DNA of 64,000 bases from Burkholderia sp. lig30 (GCF_000687455.2 NZ_JGVW01000084.1:1-64000); one strand, 5' to 3'; positions 22,019-33,131 are shown, counted from the first letter of the stretch. The notes: a model not told the origin generated them from the sequence alone. Program-made: numbers and translations.

Positions 22019-22807
22019 TTAACGGATGATGCCGCGTTGCGACGCGTCGACGAACGCGAGGAGCGCCTGGACCGGCGCATCGCCGTCGCCGCCGGCCTGC
22101 GCCAGCTCGCGCAGCTGCACCTTCGCTTCTTCGAGCGACAGGCCGTTCTTGTACAGCAGCCGGTACGCGCTGCGCAGTGCCGAGATCGCATCGGGCGAGA
22201 AGCCGCGGCGGCGCAGCCCTTCGACATTGATCCCGTGCGGCTCGGCCTTGTTGCCCGCCGCGATCACGAACGGCGGCACGTCCTGCACGAGCGCCGACGC
22301 GCCACCGAGCATCGCGTGCGCGCCAATGCGCACGAACTGGTGCACGCCGGACATGCCGCCGACAAGCGCCCAGTCGCCGACCTCGACGTGGCCGGCCAGC
22401 TGTGCGTTGCTCGACATGATCACGTTGCTGCCGACGCGGCAGTCATGGCCGATGTGGACGTACGCCATGATCCAGTTGTCGTCGCCGAGCGTCGTGACGC
22501 CGGCGTCCTGCACCGTGCCGGTGTGGATCGTCGTGAATTCGCGGATCGTGTTGCGATGGCCGATCACGAGCCGGGTCGGCTCGCCCTTGTACTTCATGTC
22601 CTGCGGACGCCCGCCGATCGACGAGTAATGGCCGATGCGGTTGTCCTCGCCGAGCGTCGTATGGCCCTCGATCACGCTGTGCGAACCGATCGTGGTACGC
22701 GCGCCGATCGTGACGTTCGGGCCGACGATCGCATACGGGCCGATTTCGACGGTTTCGTCGATCTGCGCGCCCGGCTCGACAATCGCCGTGGGATGAATCC
22801 TGCTCAT
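22019..22807 (-). CDS. lpxA: UDP-N-acetylglucosamine acyltransferase
   Basis: First step of lipid A synthesis: transfer of a 3-hydroxyacyl chain from acyl carrier protein to UDP-GlcNAc. The 262 residues begin with a left-handed beta-helix of hexapeptide repeats ([13 protein letters not shown]...[18 protein letters not shown]). The catalytic His region is [19 protein letters not shown]. The C-terminal helical domain is [20 protein letters not shown]. Length and start are normal for the family. It lies 52 bp after fabZ. Confidence 0.97.
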   Translation of the reverse strand: MSRIHPTAIVEPGAQIDETVEIGPYAIVGPNVTIGARTTIGSHSVIEGHTTLGEDNRIGHYSSIGGRPQDMKYKGEPTRLVIGHRNTIREFTTIHTGTVQDAGVTTLGDDNWIMAYVHIGHDCRVGSNVIMSSNAQLAGHVEVGDWALVGGMSGVHQFVRIGAHAMLGGASALVQDVPPFVIAAGNKAEPHGINVEGLRRRGFSPDAISALRSAYRLLYKNGLSLEEAKVQLRELAQAGGDGDAPVQALLAFVDASQRGIIR

Positions 22808-22859
22808 GCGCCGTTGCCTCTCAATGTGAAAAGTCGCGTTGCTCGTGTGCGCGCGCCGC

Positions 22860-23327
22860 TCAGGCTGCCGCGTCGGCCGTCTTGACCGTGCACATCAGCT
22901 CGGCTTCCGCCGCGACCTTGCCGTCGACCTCTGCCACCGCCTTGAACTTCCAGATGCCGCGGATGTAGCGCTCGAACGTCACGTTCAGGATCAGTTGATC
23001 GCCCGGCTCGACCACGCGCTTGAAGCGCGCGCCGTCGATGCCGACGAAGTAATACAGCGTGTTCTCGGGATCCTTCGGCTGCTCTTCCGCGAACGTCAGC
23101 AGCGCGGCGGCCTGCGCGAGCGCCTCGAGGATCAGCACGCCCGGCATCACCGGCCGCTTCGGGAAATGCCCCGTGAAGAACGGCTCGTTGACCGTCACGT
23201 TCTTCAGCGCCTTGATGCTCTTGTGCGGCTCGAGCTCGAGCACGCGGTCGACGAGCAGAATCGGATAGCGATGCGGCAGCAGCGTGAGGATCTTGTGGAT
23301 GTCGAGGTTGATTTTTTCAGTGCTCAT
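22860..23327 (-). CDS. fabZ: 3-hydroxyacyl-ACP dehydratase FabZ
   Basis: It dehydrates 3-hydroxyacyl-ACP in fatty-acid elongation and so competes with LpxA/LpxD for 3-hydroxyacyl-ACP, which explains its place between lpxD and lpxA. The 155 residues have the hot-dog fold with [20 protein letters not shown], and the active-site His and Glu in [20 protein letters not shown]. The start at 23327 ([18 protein letters not shown]) is the family start, not the longer frame. Confidence 0.97.
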   Translation of the reverse strand: MSTEKINLDIHKILTLLPHRYPILLVDRVLELEPHKSIKALKNVTVNEPFFTGHFPKRPVMPGVLILEALAQAAALLTFAEEQPKDPENTLYYFVGIDGARFKRVVEPGDQLILNVTFERYIRGIWKFKAVAEVDGKVAAEAELMCTVKTADAAA

Positions 23328-23449
23328 GATGGTTCGTCTCACGCAGAGACTGCGCGGTGGTGACTGCAAGTGCTGATACGGGCCGTTGCTCGGCCCTGTC
23401 GGTCGAACCGGGCGGCGCGCGACGGGGCCGCCCGGTTCATGATGCTGCG

Positions 23450-24544
23450 TTACGCGCCGGCGCCGTCGTCACGGGCGGCGAGCTCGGCTTCGAGTGCCTT
23501 GATCCGGTCGCGCAGCTTGTCGAGATTGCGCACGATCGCGGCGCTCTTGTTCCAGTCGCCGTGGTCCACGGCCGGAAACGCGCTCGTGTAGATGCCGGCC
23601 TTCGGCAGCGACTTCGACACGCCCGACTTCGCGGTGACGATCACGTAGTCGCCGAGCTTCACGTGCCCGGCGATGCCGACGGCGCCGCCGATCATGCAGT
23701 GACGGCCGATCGTCGTGCTGCCCGCGATGCCCGCGCAGCCGGCGATCACCGTGTACGCACCGATCCGGCAGTTGTGGCCGATCTGGACGAGGTTGTCGAT
23801 CTTCACGCATTCGTCGATGACGGTATCCGCCATCGCGCCGCGGTCGATCGTCGTGTTCGCGCCGATTTCGACGTCCGGCCCGATCGACACGCCGCCGACC
23901 TGCGGAATCTTGACCCAGCTGCCGGTGCGCGCGTCGCCGTCGCCGACGAAGTCCGGCGCGAAGCCGAAGCCGTCGGAGCCGATCACCGCGCCGGCATGGA
24001 CGATCGCCCGCGGGCCGATCCGGCAGCCGTGGTAGATCGTCACGTTCGGATACAGGTGCGAGCCGGCGCCGATCCGGGTGCCGTGCCCGATGAACACGTT
24101 CGCGTCGAGCTGCACGCCGTCCTCGATCACCGCGCCCGCCTCGATCGTCACGCGCGGCCCGATCACGGCACTCGCCGCGACCTGCGCGGCCGGATCGATC
24201 GTTGCGCTCGGATGCACGCCCGCCGGGCGCTGCGGCGCGGCGAGGTCGATGAACATCTGCGCGACGCGCGCGAAATACGCGTACGGATTCGGCGTCACGA
24301 TGAAATTGCGGCCGGCCGGCCGGCCGCTTGCGGCCGCGCCCAGCTTCTCCAGATCCCTCGGTGCGATCAGCACCGCGCCCGCCCGGGTCGACTCGACCTG
24401 TGCCAGGTACTTCGGATTCGCGAGGAACGCGAGTTGTTGCGAACCGGCCTGATCGAGCGGCGCGAGGCCGCCAACCTGGCAGAGGCGGTCGCCGACGATC
24501 TCGCCGCCGAACCGCTTTACGAGTTCCTCAAGCGTCAATGCCAT
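23450..24544 (-). CDS. lpxD: UDP-3-O-acylglucosamine N-acyltransferase
   Basis: Third step of lipid A synthesis: transfer of the second 3-hydroxyacyl chain to the amino group of UDP-3-O-acylglucosamine. The 364 residues comprise an N-terminal uridine-binding domain ([17 protein letters not shown], residues 4-20), the hexapeptide left-handed helix ([20 protein letters not shown] onward), and the catalytic-His strand [17 protein letters not shown]-terminal helix ([18 protein letters not shown]) follows. It starts 16 bp after skp. Confidence 0.97.
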   Translation of the reverse strand: MALTLEELVKRFGGEIVGDRLCQVGGLAPLDQAGSQQLAFLANPKYLAQVESTRAGAVLIAPRDLEKLGAAASGRPAGRNFIVTPNPYAYFARVAQMFIDLAAPQRPAGVHPSATIDPAAQVAASAVIGPRVTIEAGAVIEDGVQLDANVFIGHGTRIGAGSHLYPNVTIYHGCRIGPRAIVHAGAVIGSDGFGFAPDFVGDGDARTGSWVKIPQVGGVSIGPDVEIGANTTIDRGAMADTVIDECVKIDNLVQIGHNCRIGAYTVIAGCAGIAGSTTIGRHCMIGGAVGIAGHVKLGDYVIVTAKSGVSKSLPKAGIYTSAFPAVDHGDWNKSAAIVRNLDKLRDRIKALEAELAARDDGAGA

Positions 24545-24560
24545 TCGTCGTTCGCTCCGT

Positions 24561-25088
24561 TCAGTTCGTCGAGCCGGACGCGAGCGCCTTGAGCACCTTG
24601 TCGGTGATGTCGATGCGCGGGCTGACGTAGACCGCTTCCTGCACGATCAGGTCGTAATTCTGCTGCTCGGCAATCTGTTTGATGACCTTGTTCGCCTTGT
24701 CCAGCACCGCCGCCAGCTCCTCGTTGCGGCGCTGGTTCAGGTCCTCGCGGAACTCGCGCTGCTTGCGCTGGAAATCCGTGTCGAGCTGGGACAGGTCGCG
24801 CTGCTTCAGCGCGCGATCCGACGGCGACAGCGACGCGCCGTTCTTGTCGAGCGACTCGGATATCCCCTTCAGGCGCTGCGCCATGTCCTGCAGATCCTTG
24901 TCGCGCTTCGCGAACTCGGCTTCGAGCTTCGTCTGCGCCACCTTCGCGGGAGCGGACTCGCGCAGGATCCGATCCGAATTGACCGCCGCGATGCGGGCGA
25001 CGTCCTGCGCGTGTGCCGCCGATGCGCCCAGCGCAAACGCAACGGACAACGCGCACATTACTCGTTTCGAAAACTTACCGGTTAGCAA
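24561..25088 (-). CDS. skp: Periplasmic chaperone Skp/OmpH
   Basis: A 175-residue periplasmic holdase that carries unfolded outer-membrane proteins to the Bam complex. Residues 1-28 are a signal peptide ending in SAAHA. The mature part is a long charged coiled coil (about residues 45-140: [20 protein letters not shown], then ..[19 protein letters not shown]), the tentacles of the trimer. The start is a TTG at 25088 with GAGAGGG about eight bases upstream. The ATG ten codons later lacks such a signal, although starting there would still leave a short signal peptide. bamA is directly upstream, 37 bp away. Confidence 0.93.
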   Translation of the reverse strand: MLTGKFSKRVMCALSVAFALGASAAHAQDVARIAAVNSDRILRESAPAKVAQTKLEAEFAKRDKDLQDMAQRLKGISESLDKNGASLSPSDRALKQRDLSQLDTDFQRKQREFREDLNQRRNEELAAVLDKANKVIKQIAEQQNYDLIVQEAVYVSPRIDITDKVLKALASGSTN

Positions 25089-25125
25089 AATTACCCTCTC
25101 GATACTGTTGTCATGAGCCGTTCGG

Positions 25126-27432
25126 TCAGAACGCCGTCCCGATCTGGAACTGGAACTTCTGGTACTGGTCGCCTTCGTGCTTCTGCAGCGGGAGGCCCAG
25201 GCTCAGCTTGAGCGGACCGATCGGCGAAATCCACGCGAGACCCACGCCGTAGCCGTAGCGCAGGCCGTTCGCGCCCGTGCTGTTGCCGCCCGGCGCATTG
25301 CCCCAGACGTTGCCGCCGTCGAAGAACGTGAACACGCGCAGCGTGCGGTCGTAGCCGGTGCCCGGCAGCGGGAACGTCAGTTCGATGTTGCCGACGACCA
25401 TCTTCGAGCCGCCGATCGGGTCGTTCGTCTTCGCATCGCGCGGGCCCAGCGAGCTCGGCTCATAGCCGCGCACGGAGCCGATACCGCCCGCGTAGTAGTT
25501 CTTGAAGATCGGGTACGGGTTGCCGATGCCGTTGCCGTAGCCGCCCTGCAGGTTCATGCCGAGGATGAAGCCGCGCGCGAACGAGTAGTAGTACTGGGCC
25601 TGCATGTCGACCTTGTAGTACTGGATCTTCGCGACCGGCGCACCGTATTCGACGTTCGCCTGCGTGAAGTAGCCGCGGCTCGGGATCAGCGCGCTGTCAC
25701 GCGAGTCGCGCGACCACGCGACCGTCAGCGGCACGGTGTTCGACACGCGGCCGAACTGCGTCACGTAATCCTGGTAGCTCTGCGGCGTGTTCGAATCGGT
25801 GTCGAGGCGGTTCTGCTCGAAGCCCGCGCCGAAGTACACGGTGTCGGTCTCGGAGAACGGGATGCCGAACTTCAGGTTGCCGCCCGCGCTGATGATGCGG
25901 AAGCTCGAGTTCGTCGAGTAGTAGAGCGGCTGGTACGTGCGGTAGTAGACGTCCGTGATCCGCTTGATGCCGTCGACCGTGAAATACGGATCGACCTGCG
26001 TGACGGTCAGCGTGCGATAGCTCTTCGACGTATTGATGTTGACCGAGAGGCTCGTGCCCGAGCCGAACACGTTGTCCTGCGACACGCCCGCAGACAGCAC
26101 CACCTTGTCGGTCGACGAGAAGCCTGCGCCCAGCGTGATCGCGCCGGTGGGCTTTTCCGCGACCTTGACGTTCACGTCGACCTGGTCGTTCGTGCCTTCG
26201 ACCGGCACCGTCGTCACGTCGACGTCGGTGAAGTAGCCGAGACGGTTCACGCGGTCCTTCGACAGCGCAAGGCGGCCCGAATCGAACCACGAGCTTTCGA
26301 GCTGGCGCATTTCGCGGCGCACAACCTCGTCGCGGGTGCGGGTATTGCCGGCGATGTTGATGTGCCGCACGTACACGCGGCGGCTCGGATCGACGACCAG
26401 CGTGAGGTTCACCTTGTGCGTCGACTGGTCGATCTCAGGCTGCGCGTTGACGGTCGCGAACGCGTAACCGTATTCGCCGAGCTTGTCGACGATCGCCTTC
26501 GTCGTCTGCTGCAGCTTCTCGGCCGAGAAACGGTCGCCGGGCTTGACCTTGATGAGCTTTTTCAGCTCCGCCTCGCGCTCGAGCAGGTTGCCGGAGAGCT
26601 TGATGCCGGACACGGTGTACGGCTCGCCCTCATGCAGCGTGACCGTCAGGTACATGTCCTTCTTGTCCGGCGAGATCGACACCTGGGTCGACTCGATGTT
26701 GAACTCGAGGTAGCCGCGGTTCAGGTAGTACGAGCGCACTGCTTCGAGGTCGCCGGTCAGCTTTTCCTTCGCATACAGGTCGTTCTTCGTATACCACGAG
26801 AACCAGTTCGGCGTCGACAGCTGCATCTCGTCGCGCAGCGTGCTCGTCTTGAACGCCTTGTTGCCGATGAAGTTGATCTGACGGATCTTCGCGCTCGGGC
26901 CTTCGGCCACCGCGAACTGGATCGACACGCGGTTCGCGTCGACCGGCGTCACCGTCGTCGTCACCTCGGCGGCGTAGAAGCCGCGCGTCAGGTACTGGCG
27001 CTTGAGCTCCTGCTCGGCCTTGTCGACGAGCGCCTTGTCGTAATAGCGGCCTTCCGCGAGACCGACTGCGCGCAGCGCCTTCGTCAGGTTGTCCTTGTCG
27101 AATTCCTTCGTGCCGGTGAACTCGACCGTCGCGATCGCCGGGCGCTCCTGCACCTGCACGATCACGACGCTGCCCTGCGTCGCGATGCGGACGTCGTTGA
27201 AGAAGCCCGTCGCGTACAGCGCGCGGATCGCTTCGGATGCCTTGTCGTCGGTGAAGGTGTCGCCCTGCTTGATCGGCAGGTACGCGAACACGGAACCGGG
27301 TTCCACGCGTTGCAAGCCCTCGATCTTGATGTCTTGCACCACGAACGGTGCCGCTGCATGCGCCACGAGGCCGTGCGCGGCAAGCGCCGCGGCTGCAACT
27401 GTCTTAGGTACAAAGCGCTGAGGTTTGAACAA
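25126..27432 (-). CDS. bamA: Outer-membrane protein assembly factor BamA
   Basis: The central subunit of the Bam complex, which inserts beta-barrel proteins into the outer membrane. It has 768 residues. A signal peptide (about 1-27, ending HAAA) precedes five POTRA domains (about 28-430, the first FVVQDIKIEGLQRVEPGSVF) and the 16-stranded barrel. The barrel has GIGSVRGYEPSSLGPRDA in the substrate-gating loop region and the C-terminal aromatic beta-signal FQFQIGTAF. The only plausible start is TTG at 27432, preceded by TGGGGATC. It lies between rseP and skp. Confidence 0.97.
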   Translation of the reverse strand: MFKPQRFVPKTVAAAALAAHGLVAHAAAPFVVQDIKIEGLQRVEPGSVFAYLPIKQGDTFTDDKASEAIRALYATGFFNDVRIATQGSVVIVQVQERPAIATVEFTGTKEFDKDNLTKALRAVGLAEGRYYDKALVDKAEQELKRQYLTRGFYAAEVTTTVTPVDANRVSIQFAVAEGPSAKIRQINFIGNKAFKTSTLRDEMQLSTPNWFSWYTKNDLYAKEKLTGDLEAVRSYYLNRGYLEFNIESTQVSISPDKKDMYLTVTLHEGEPYTVSGIKLSGNLLEREAELKKLIKVKPGDRFSAEKLQQTTKAIVDKLGEYGYAFATVNAQPEIDQSTHKVNLTLVVDPSRRVYVRHINIAGNTRTRDEVVRREMRQLESSWFDSGRLALSKDRVNRLGYFTDVDVTTVPVEGTNDQVDVNVKVAEKPTGAITLGAGFSSTDKVVLSAGVSQDNVFGSGTSLSVNINTSKSYRTLTVTQVDPYFTVDGIKRITDVYYRTYQPLYYSTNSSFRIISAGGNLKFGIPFSETDTVYFGAGFEQNRLDTDSNTPQSYQDYVTQFGRVSNTVPLTVAWSRDSRDSALIPSRGYFTQANVEYGAPVAKIQYYKVDMQAQYYYSFARGFILGMNLQGGYGNGIGNPYPIFKNYYAGGIGSVRGYEPSSLGPRDAKTNDPIGGSKMVVGNIELTFPLPGTGYDRTLRVFTFFDGGNVWGNAPGGNSTGANGLRYGYGVGLAWISPIGPLKLSLGLPLQKHEGDQYQKFQFQIGTAF

Positions 27433-27496
27433 CGTGGATCCCCAATATTTAGCTGCATCGGATCAGGCGGCTGCCGCATGGCCGCCGCCTGACGCG

Positions 27497-28900
27497 TCAA
27501 AAATGGATTAAACGAGCCAGGTCATTGAATAGTGCGATCGCCGACAATATGACGATGCAGATCAGCCCGGCTCTTTGCAGAATCAGTTGCCAACGCTCCG
27601 ATACGGCTTTACCGGTCGCGGCTTCAACCAGATAATATAACAGATGCCCCCCGTCCAAAACGGGAATCGGCAACAAGTTCAACACGCCAAGGCTAATACT
27701 GACAAGGGCGAGGAACGACAGAAACGCCGACGGGCCGAGCCGCGCGCTCTTGCCAGCATAGTCGGCAATCGTGACCGGCCCGGACAAGTTCTTCAGCGAT
27801 GCGTCACCGGTGATCATCCGCCCGAACATCCGAACCGAATAGGCCGAAATGTCCCAGGTGCGCCGCACGCCCAGCTTCACGCTCTCGATCGGCCCGTAAC
27901 GCACGTCGACGCTCGGCGTCTGCATCCCGAGCGCGGCGCCGATGCGACCGACCGGCCGGCCGGTCTCGTCGTCGGGCTGCGCCTGCGGCACGACCGTCAA
28001 CGCCTGCGCGACGCCGCCCCGCTCGATCTTCAGCGTGAGCGCCTTGCCCGCATGATGCTTGACCGTGTCGATGAAGCCCGACGCGCCGCCGATGCGCTGG
28101 CCGTCGAGCGCCAGCAGCTTGTCGCCGTCGCGCAGGCCTGCCTGCTGCGCGGCGCTGCCCGGCTGCACCGACGCCACCGTCAGCTGGCCGCCACCCGGCT
28201 CGAAGCCGAGGCGCGTCATGAATTCGTCGTCGAAATCGCGCTCGGAAACATGCCGCAGGTCGACGCGAAACTCGGAGTGCGCGCCGCTGCCGCTGCGCGC
28301 ACCCAGCACCACTTCCTTGTGGTCGAACGCGGCGCCGAGGAGCTTCCAGCGCAGATCCACCCACGACCGCACCGGCTGCGTGTCGCCGCCTTGCGCATCG
28401 CCTACGCGCATGTCGCCTACGCGCATGTCGCGAATCGACACGATGGTCTCGTTGCCGGCGAAGCCCGCCTGGGCGGCGACCGTGCCGGCCGCCGGCGGCG
28501 CGATGATCGCCACGGGCTCGGTCACGCCGGACGCGAACACCCCGGCGAACAGCACGATCGCCAGCAGGAAATTGGCGATCGGCCCGGCCGACACGATCGC
28601 GATCCGCTTGGCGACGTGCTGCCGGTTGAACGCGTGCGCGACCTCTTCCGGCTTCACGCCGCTCCCCGGATCGCGCTCGTCGAGCATCTTCACGTAGCCG
28701 CCGAGCGGCAGCGCGGCGAGCGTCCATTCGGTGCCCGTCCGCTTGCTGACCCAGCGCGCCAGCGGCTGCCCGAAACCGATCGAGAACCGCAGCACCTTCA
28801 CGCCGCACCACCGCGCAACGCGGTAATGACCGTACTCATGCACGACGACCAGCACGCCAATCGCCACTGCAAACGCGATCAGTTCAACCAGCACGTTCAT
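27497..28900 (-). CDS. rseP: Site-2 intramembrane protease RseP
   Basis: A 467-residue zinc metalloprotease of the inner membrane. It cleaves anti-sigma factor RseA and leftover signal peptides. The first helix carries the zinc motif HEYGH (residues 21-25), and the C-terminal part has LLPIPVLDGGHLLYYLVEA with the third ligand Asp. A PDZ region lies between (ASVQPGSAAQQAGLRDGDKL). Residues 158-168 contain a duplicated MRVGD, from a perfect 15-bp tandem repeat at 28401-28430, in the loop between the first PDZ strands. It follows dxr by 11 bp and is followed by bamA. Confidence 0.96.
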   Translation of the reverse strand: MNVLVELIAFAVAIGVLVVVHEYGHYRVARWCGVKVLRFSIGFGQPLARWVSKRTGTEWTLAALPLGGYVKMLDERDPGSGVKPEEVAHAFNRQHVAKRIAIVSAGPIANFLLAIVLFAGVFASGVTEPVAIIAPPAAGTVAAQAGFAGNETIVSIRDMRVGDMRVGDAQGGDTQPVRSWVDLRWKLLGAAFDHKEVVLGARSGSGAHSEFRVDLRHVSERDFDDEFMTRLGFEPGGGQLTVASVQPGSAAQQAGLRDGDKLLALDGQRIGGASGFIDTVKHHAGKALTLKIERGGVAQALTVVPQAQPDDETGRPVGRIGAALGMQTPSVDVRYGPIESVKLGVRRTWDISAYSVRMFGRMITGDASLKNLSGPVTIADYAGKSARLGPSAFLSFLALVSISLGVLNLLPIPVLDGGHLLYYLVEAATGKAVSERWQLILQRAGLICIVILSAIALFNDLARLIHF

Positions 28901-28911
28901 GAGCACCTCAT

Positions 28912-30108
28912 TCAGGCAGTGCGCTCCACGCGTGGCGCAGGCGCTTTCGCAATAAACGCGGCGGCGAGGCGTCGCGCCTCGGCATCCGCCGCGAGGACAT
29001 CGTCGAGGCCGTCCGGCGTGCGGTTCGGCAGTGCGCCGAGCACCGCGTCCACCGTCGCCGCGATCGCCATGAAGCCGATCCGGCGCTCGAGAAACGCTTC
29101 GACCGCCACTTCGTTCGCCGCGTTCAATGCGGCGCTCGCGATGCCGCCCTCGGCCAGCGCCTTCAGCGCGAGCGCGAGACACGGGAAGCGCGCATAGTCG
29201 GGCTTCTCGAAGCTCAGTTGCGCGATCTGCGCGAGATCGAGCTGATCGACGCCCGCGTCGACGCGGTCCGGGAACGCGAGTGCGTGCGCGATCGGCGTGC
29301 GCATGTCGGGGTTGCCGAGCTGCGCGAGCACCGAGCCGTCCTTGTACGACACGAGCGAATGGATCACGCTCTGCGGGTGGATCAGCACCTCGATCCGCTC
29401 GCCGGGCAGGCCGAAGATCCAGTGCGCCTCGATCACCTCGAGCCCCTTGTTCATCATCGTCGCCGAATCGACCGAGATCTTGCGGCCCATCACCCAGTTC
29501 GGATGCTTGCACGCCTGGTCCGGCGTCACGTCGACGAGGGTCGACGGCTCGCGCGTGCGGAACGGGCCGCCCGACGCGGTCAGGATGATCTTCGAGATGC
29601 CGCCGTGCTCGGCGATGTCGCGCGGCATGCACTGGAAGATCGCGTTGTGCTCGCTGTCCACCGGCAGCAGGATCGCATCGTGGTCGCGCACCGCGTCCAT
29701 GAAGATCGCGCCGGACATCACGAGCGATTCCTTGTTCGCGAGCAGGATGCGCTTGCCCGCGCGCGCGGCCGCGAGGCTCGGCGCGAGGCCCGCCGCGCCG
29801 ACGATCGCCGCAACCACGGTGTCGCACCCGTCGCTCTTCGACACGTCGACGAGCGCCTGCTGCCCGTAGGCGACCTGCGTCTTGCTGCCGGCGGCGCGCA
29901 GTTGCGCCTCGACGTGCGCGGCCGTCTGCGCATCGCCGACCACCGCCACCTCGGGCGCGAATTGCAGGCACTGCGCGACGAGCTTGTCGCCGTTACGGTG
30001 CGCGGTCAGCGCGTACACCGAGAAACGCTCCGGATGCCGCGCGACCACGTCGAGCGTGCTGTCTCCGATCGAGCCCGTCGAGCCGAGCAATGTCAGACGT
30101 TTTTGCAT
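28912..30108 (-). CDS. dxr: 1-deoxy-D-xylulose 5-phosphate reductoisomerase
   Basis: It makes 2-C-methylerythritol 4-phosphate with NADPH, the second step of the MEP isoprenoid pathway that supplies UppS. The 398 residues begin with the NADPH-binding [20 protein letters not shown]. They continue with [16 protein letters not shown], the metal-binding [12 protein letters not shown], the flexible loop around [13 protein letters not shown], and [20 protein letters not shown]. Length matches the family. It starts 15 bp after the cdsA stop. Confidence 0.97.
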   Translation of the reverse strand: MQKRLTLLGSTGSIGDSTLDVVARHPERFSVYALTAHRNGDKLVAQCLQFAPEVAVVGDAQTAAHVEAQLRAAGSKTQVAYGQQALVDVSKSDGCDTVVAAIVGAAGLAPSLAAARAGKRILLANKESLVMSGAIFMDAVRDHDAILLPVDSEHNAIFQCMPRDIAEHGGISKIILTASGGPFRTREPSTLVDVTPDQACKHPNWVMGRKISVDSATMMNKGLEVIEAHWIFGLPGERIEVLIHPQSVIHSLVSYKDGSVLAQLGNPDMRTPIAHALAFPDRVDAGVDQLDLAQIAQLSFEKPDYARFPCLALALKALAEGGIASAALNAANEVAVEAFLERRIGFMAIAATVDAVLGALPNRTPDGLDDVLAADAEARRLAAAFIAKAPAPRVERTA

Positions 30109-30123
30109 AAGAGAAGTGTAGGT

Positions 30124-30945
30124 TTAACCGAGCATCAGCATCGCAAGAGGCAACACGGGCAACAGCGCATCGACACGGTCGAGCACGCCGCCGTGGCCCG
30201 GCAGCAGTCCGCTCGAATCCTTGACGCCGGCCTGGCGCTTGAGCAGCGATTCGAACAGGTCGCCGATCACGCTGAACGCGACGAGCAACGTCAGCGCAGC
30301 CCATGCGCCGGGCATGCCGTACCGCACGGCGAAGGCAGAAAAAAGGGTGGGTTCGAACAGCCGGGCCGCCATCGCGGCGCTCGCGACGGCCATCACGGCC
30401 AGCCAGCCGCCCGCCGCGCCTTCCCAGGTCTTGCCGGGGCTGATCGACACTGCAAGCTTACGCTTCCCGAACGCCTTGCCCGCAAAGTATGCGCCGATAT
30501 CGGCCAGCCAGACGACGACGAGGAGCGACAGCACGAACGGCACACCCTGCGCGCGCGCGGCGACGAGCGCATGCCAGCACGCGGCGAAAATCACGAGTCC
30601 CGACGCGAGCAGGAACGGCCGCCACACGCCTTCGGCGAGATGCGGCTTGCGCCACAGCGAAAACGGACCGGCCAGCAGCCAGAACACGCCGGCCGCCTCG
30701 AAAAGGGGGCGCGACGCGCTCACGCCGACGCCGAGCCGCGTGCTCGCGAACAGCGCGAGCGCCGCGGCGGCCGCATAGACGACCGGGCCGCCGCCGCTGA
30801 GCTTCAGCAGGCGCGCCCACTCCCAGGCGGCGAACACCAGCACGACGGCGATCAACGCGCCGAACGCGCTCAGCGGCGCGAACAGCGTGACCGGCAGCAA
30901 CACCGCCAGCAGCGCGACTGCCGTGATGACACGGGTTTTCAGCAT
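30124..30945 (-). CDS. cdsA: Phosphatidate cytidylyltransferase
   Basis: It makes CDP-diacylglycerol from phosphatidic acid and CTP, the precursor of all phospholipids. The 273 residues are mostly membrane helices (about eight). The active-site motifs are [17 protein letters not shown] and the CDS signature [20 protein letters not shown] followed by GVLDRVD. The ATG at 30945 overlaps the end of uppS by seven bases, so the two are translationally coupled. Confidence 0.96.
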   Translation of the reverse strand: MLKTRVITAVALLAVLLPVTLFAPLSAFGALIAVVLVFAAWEWARLLKLSGGGPVVYAAAAALALFASTRLGVGVSASRPLFEAAGVFWLLAGPFSLWRKPHLAEGVWRPFLLASGLVIFAACWHALVAARAQGVPFVLSLLVVVWLADIGAYFAGKAFGKRKLAVSISPGKTWEGAAGGWLAVMAVASAAMAARLFEPTLFSAFAVRYGMPGAWAALTLLVAFSVIGDLFESLLKRQAGVKDSSGLLPGHGGVLDRVDALLPVLPLAMLMLG

Positions 30946-31721
30946 GAAAAGGAGTCGGCGCTTTGCGACTGCGACTCGAGCTGCGCGCTCGTGCGGCCAA
31001 AGCGGCGCTCGCGGTCGGTGTAGGACGCGAGCGCGTCGGCAAGGGCCGCGCCGTCGAAGTCCGGCCAGTATTTGGGGGTGAAGTAGAACTCGGTATAGGC
31101 GAGCTGCCACAGCAGGAAATTGCTGATGCGCTGTTCGCCGCCCGTGCGGATGAATAGATCGGGCTCCGGCGCATAGGCCATCGCGAGATGGGGCGAGAAA
31201 GTCGCCTCGCTGATCTCCACCTCGCGGCCCTCGCGAACCGCCTGCTCGACGAGCTTGCGGGTCGCCTGGAGAATGTCCCAACGGCCGCCGTAGTTCGCGG
31301 CGATGGTGAGCGTGAGGCGCGTGTTGCGCGCCGTCTTGGTTTCGGCGCGACGGATCAGCGCCTGGATGCGCGGCTCGAAGCGGTCGAGATCGCCGACCAC
31401 GCGCAGACGGATCCCGTTCGCGTGCAGCTTGCCGATCTCGCGCTCGAGCGCGGTGATGAAGAGCCGCATCAGGAACGATACTTCGTCGGTCGGCCGGCGC
31501 CAGTTTTCCGAGCTGAACGCGAACAGCGTCAGGTATTCGACACCCGCGCGCGCGCAGGTCTCCACCACCGAGCGCACCGCGTCGACGCCGCGGGTATGCC
31601 CCGCCACGCGCGGCAAGCGGCGCTCGGTCGCCCAACGGCCATTGCCGTCCATGATGATCGCGATGTGACGCGGCACGGCGGCGACGTCAGGCACGCGAAC
31701 AGTAGAGCTGGTATAGGTCAT
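30939..31721 (-). CDS. uppS: Undecaprenyl diphosphate synthase
   Basis: A cis-prenyltransferase that builds the C55 carrier for peptidoglycan and O-antigen. The 260 residues contain the family marks: [20 protein letters not shown] with the catalytic Asp, [25 protein letters not shown], and the C-terminal [20 protein letters not shown] then YTEFYFT. It stands between frr and cdsA, and dxr three genes on feeds the same pathway. Confidence 0.97.
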   Translation of the reverse strand: MTYTSSTVRVPDVAAVPRHIAIIMDGNGRWATERRLPRVAGHTRGVDAVRSVVETCARAGVEYLTLFAFSSENWRRPTDEVSFLMRLFITALEREIGKLHANGIRLRVVGDLDRFEPRIQALIRRAETKTARNTRLTLTIAANYGGRWDILQATRKLVEQAVREGREVEISEATFSPHLAMAYAPEPDLFIRTGGEQRISNFLLWQLAYTEFYFTPKYWPDFDGAALADALASYTDRERRFGRTSAQLESQSQSADSFSC

Positions 31722-31770
31722 GGCCGTTGAGACGATGAGGCGTGAAGAAGGCGGCGCGCGAGGACGGTCG

Positions 31771-32331
31771 TCAGACCGTCATGATCTCGGCTTCCTTGCT
31801 CTGCACGAGCTTGTCGATTTCCGCTACGTGCTTGTCGGTCAGCTTCTGCACGTCGTCGCCGGCACGGCGCTCGTCGTCTTCCGAGATTTCCTTGTCCTTC
31901 ACGAGCTTCTTGAGCTGCTCGTTCGCATCGCGGCGCAGGTTGCGGATCGCGACCTTGGCCGTCTCGCCTTCGCCCTTGACGACCTTCGTCAGCTCACGGC
32001 GGCGCTCTTCGGTCAGCGCCGGCATCGGCACGCGGATCAGGTCGCCCGACGTCGCCGGGTTCAGGCCCAGGTCGGCTTCGCGGATCGCCTTCTCGACCTT
32101 CGCGACCATGTTCTTTTCCCACGGCTGAACGCCGATCGTGCGTGCGTCGACGAGCGTCAGGTTGGCCACCTGCGAGATCGGCACCATCGAACCGTAGTAG
32201 TCGACCTGCACGTGATCGAGCAAACCGGTATGCGCACGGCCCGTGCGGATCTTCGCCAGATCGTTCTTGAACGCTTCGATCGAGCGCTGCATCTTCTGCT
32301 CGACGCCCTTCTTGGTTTCAGCGACACTCAT
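31771..32331 (-). CDS. frr: Ribosome recycling factor
   Basis: With EF-G it splits post-termination ribosomes. The 186 residues have the tRNA-like two-domain shape of the family: the long three-helix bundle ([20 protein letters not shown] and [20 protein letters not shown]) and the small beta domain ([20 protein letters not shown]). Start and length are standard. It lies between pyrH (86 bp upstream) and uppS. Confidence 0.98.
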   Translation of the reverse strand: MSVAETKKGVEQKMQRSIEAFKNDLAKIRTGRAHTGLLDHVQVDYYGSMVPISQVANLTLVDARTIGVQPWEKNMVAKVEKAIREADLGLNPATSGDLIRVPMPALTEERRRELTKVVKGEGETAKVAIRNLRRDANEQLKKLVKDKEISEDDERRAGDDVQKLTDKHVAEIDKLVQSKEAEIMTV

Positions 32332-32417
32332 TTCAACCTCCGAACCTTCAAACTTTCAATACGACGCGGGTTGCGCGCGTGCGCAGCACGCCGCGCGACA
32401 CCCGCATCCGCGAGAGT

Positions 32418-33131
32418 TTACACGTGGACGAGCGTACCTTCGTCCTCGCCCAGCACGATGCGCTTGAGCGCCCCCGGCTTGTTGATCGAGAACACGCGAA
32501 TCGGCAGCTTCTGGTCGCGGCACAGCGCGAATGCCGTCGCGTCCATCACCTGCAGGTTGCGGCTGATCGCTTCGTCGAAGCTGATCGTCGCGTAGCGCGT
32601 GGCGGACGGATCCTTCTTCGGATCGGCCGAATACACGCCGTCGACCTTCGTCGCCTTCAGCACCACCTCGGCGCCCACTTCCGCGCCGCGCAGCGCGGCG
32701 GCCGTATCGGTCGTGAAGAACGGGTTGCCGGTGCCTGCGGCGAAGATCACCACCTTGCCTTCCTCCAGCTGGCGGATCGCGCGCGGGCGGATATACGGCT
32801 CGACGACCTGGTCCATGCGCAGCGCCGACTGCACGCGCGCCTCGATGCCGGCATGACGCATCGCATCCTGCAGCGCCAGCGCGTTCATCATTGTCGCCAG
32901 CATGCCCATGTAGTCGGCCGTTGCGCGGTCCATGCCGGCCGCACCACCCGCGACGCCGCGGAAAATGTTGCCGCCGCCGATCACCACCGCGAGCTGCGTG
33001 CCGAGACGCACGACTTCGGCGATATCGGCCACCATCCGCTCGATCGTCTGCCGATTGATGCCGAAGGCATCATCGCCCATCAGCGCTTCGCCGGAGAGTT
33101 TGAGGAGGATGCGTTTATAGGCATTGGACAT
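32418..33131 (-). CDS. pyrH: UMP kinase
   Basis: It phosphorylates UMP to UDP; the enzyme is hexameric and allosterically controlled by GTP and UTP in this family. The 237 residues begin [14 protein letters not shown] and carry [33 protein letters not shown] and [13 protein letters not shown]. The start at 33131 ([14 protein letters not shown]) is the family start; the longer frame runs into the hairpin-rich tsf-pyrH spacer. Confidence 0.97.
   Translation of the reverse strand: MSNAYKRILLKLSGEALMGDDAFGINRQTIERMVADIAEVVRLGTQLAVVIGGGNIFRGVAGGAAGMDRATADYMGMLATMMNALALQDAMRHAGIEARVQSALRMDQVVEPYIRPRAIRQLEEGKVVIFAAGTGNPFFTTDTAAALRGAEVGAEVVLKATKVDGVYSADPKKDPSATRYATISFDEAISRNLQVMDATAFALCRDQKLPIRVFSINKPGALKRIVLGEDEGTLVHV

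Noticed and set aside
25177-27492. A 771-codon frame antisense to bamA
   Set aside because: Shadow of bamA; no signal peptide, barrel or domain of its own.
27497-29971. One long frame appearing to fuse a dxr-region peptide to RseP
   Set aside because: The first ~355 codons are an alternative frame of dxr. RseP starts at the ATG at 28900 with its first membrane helix.
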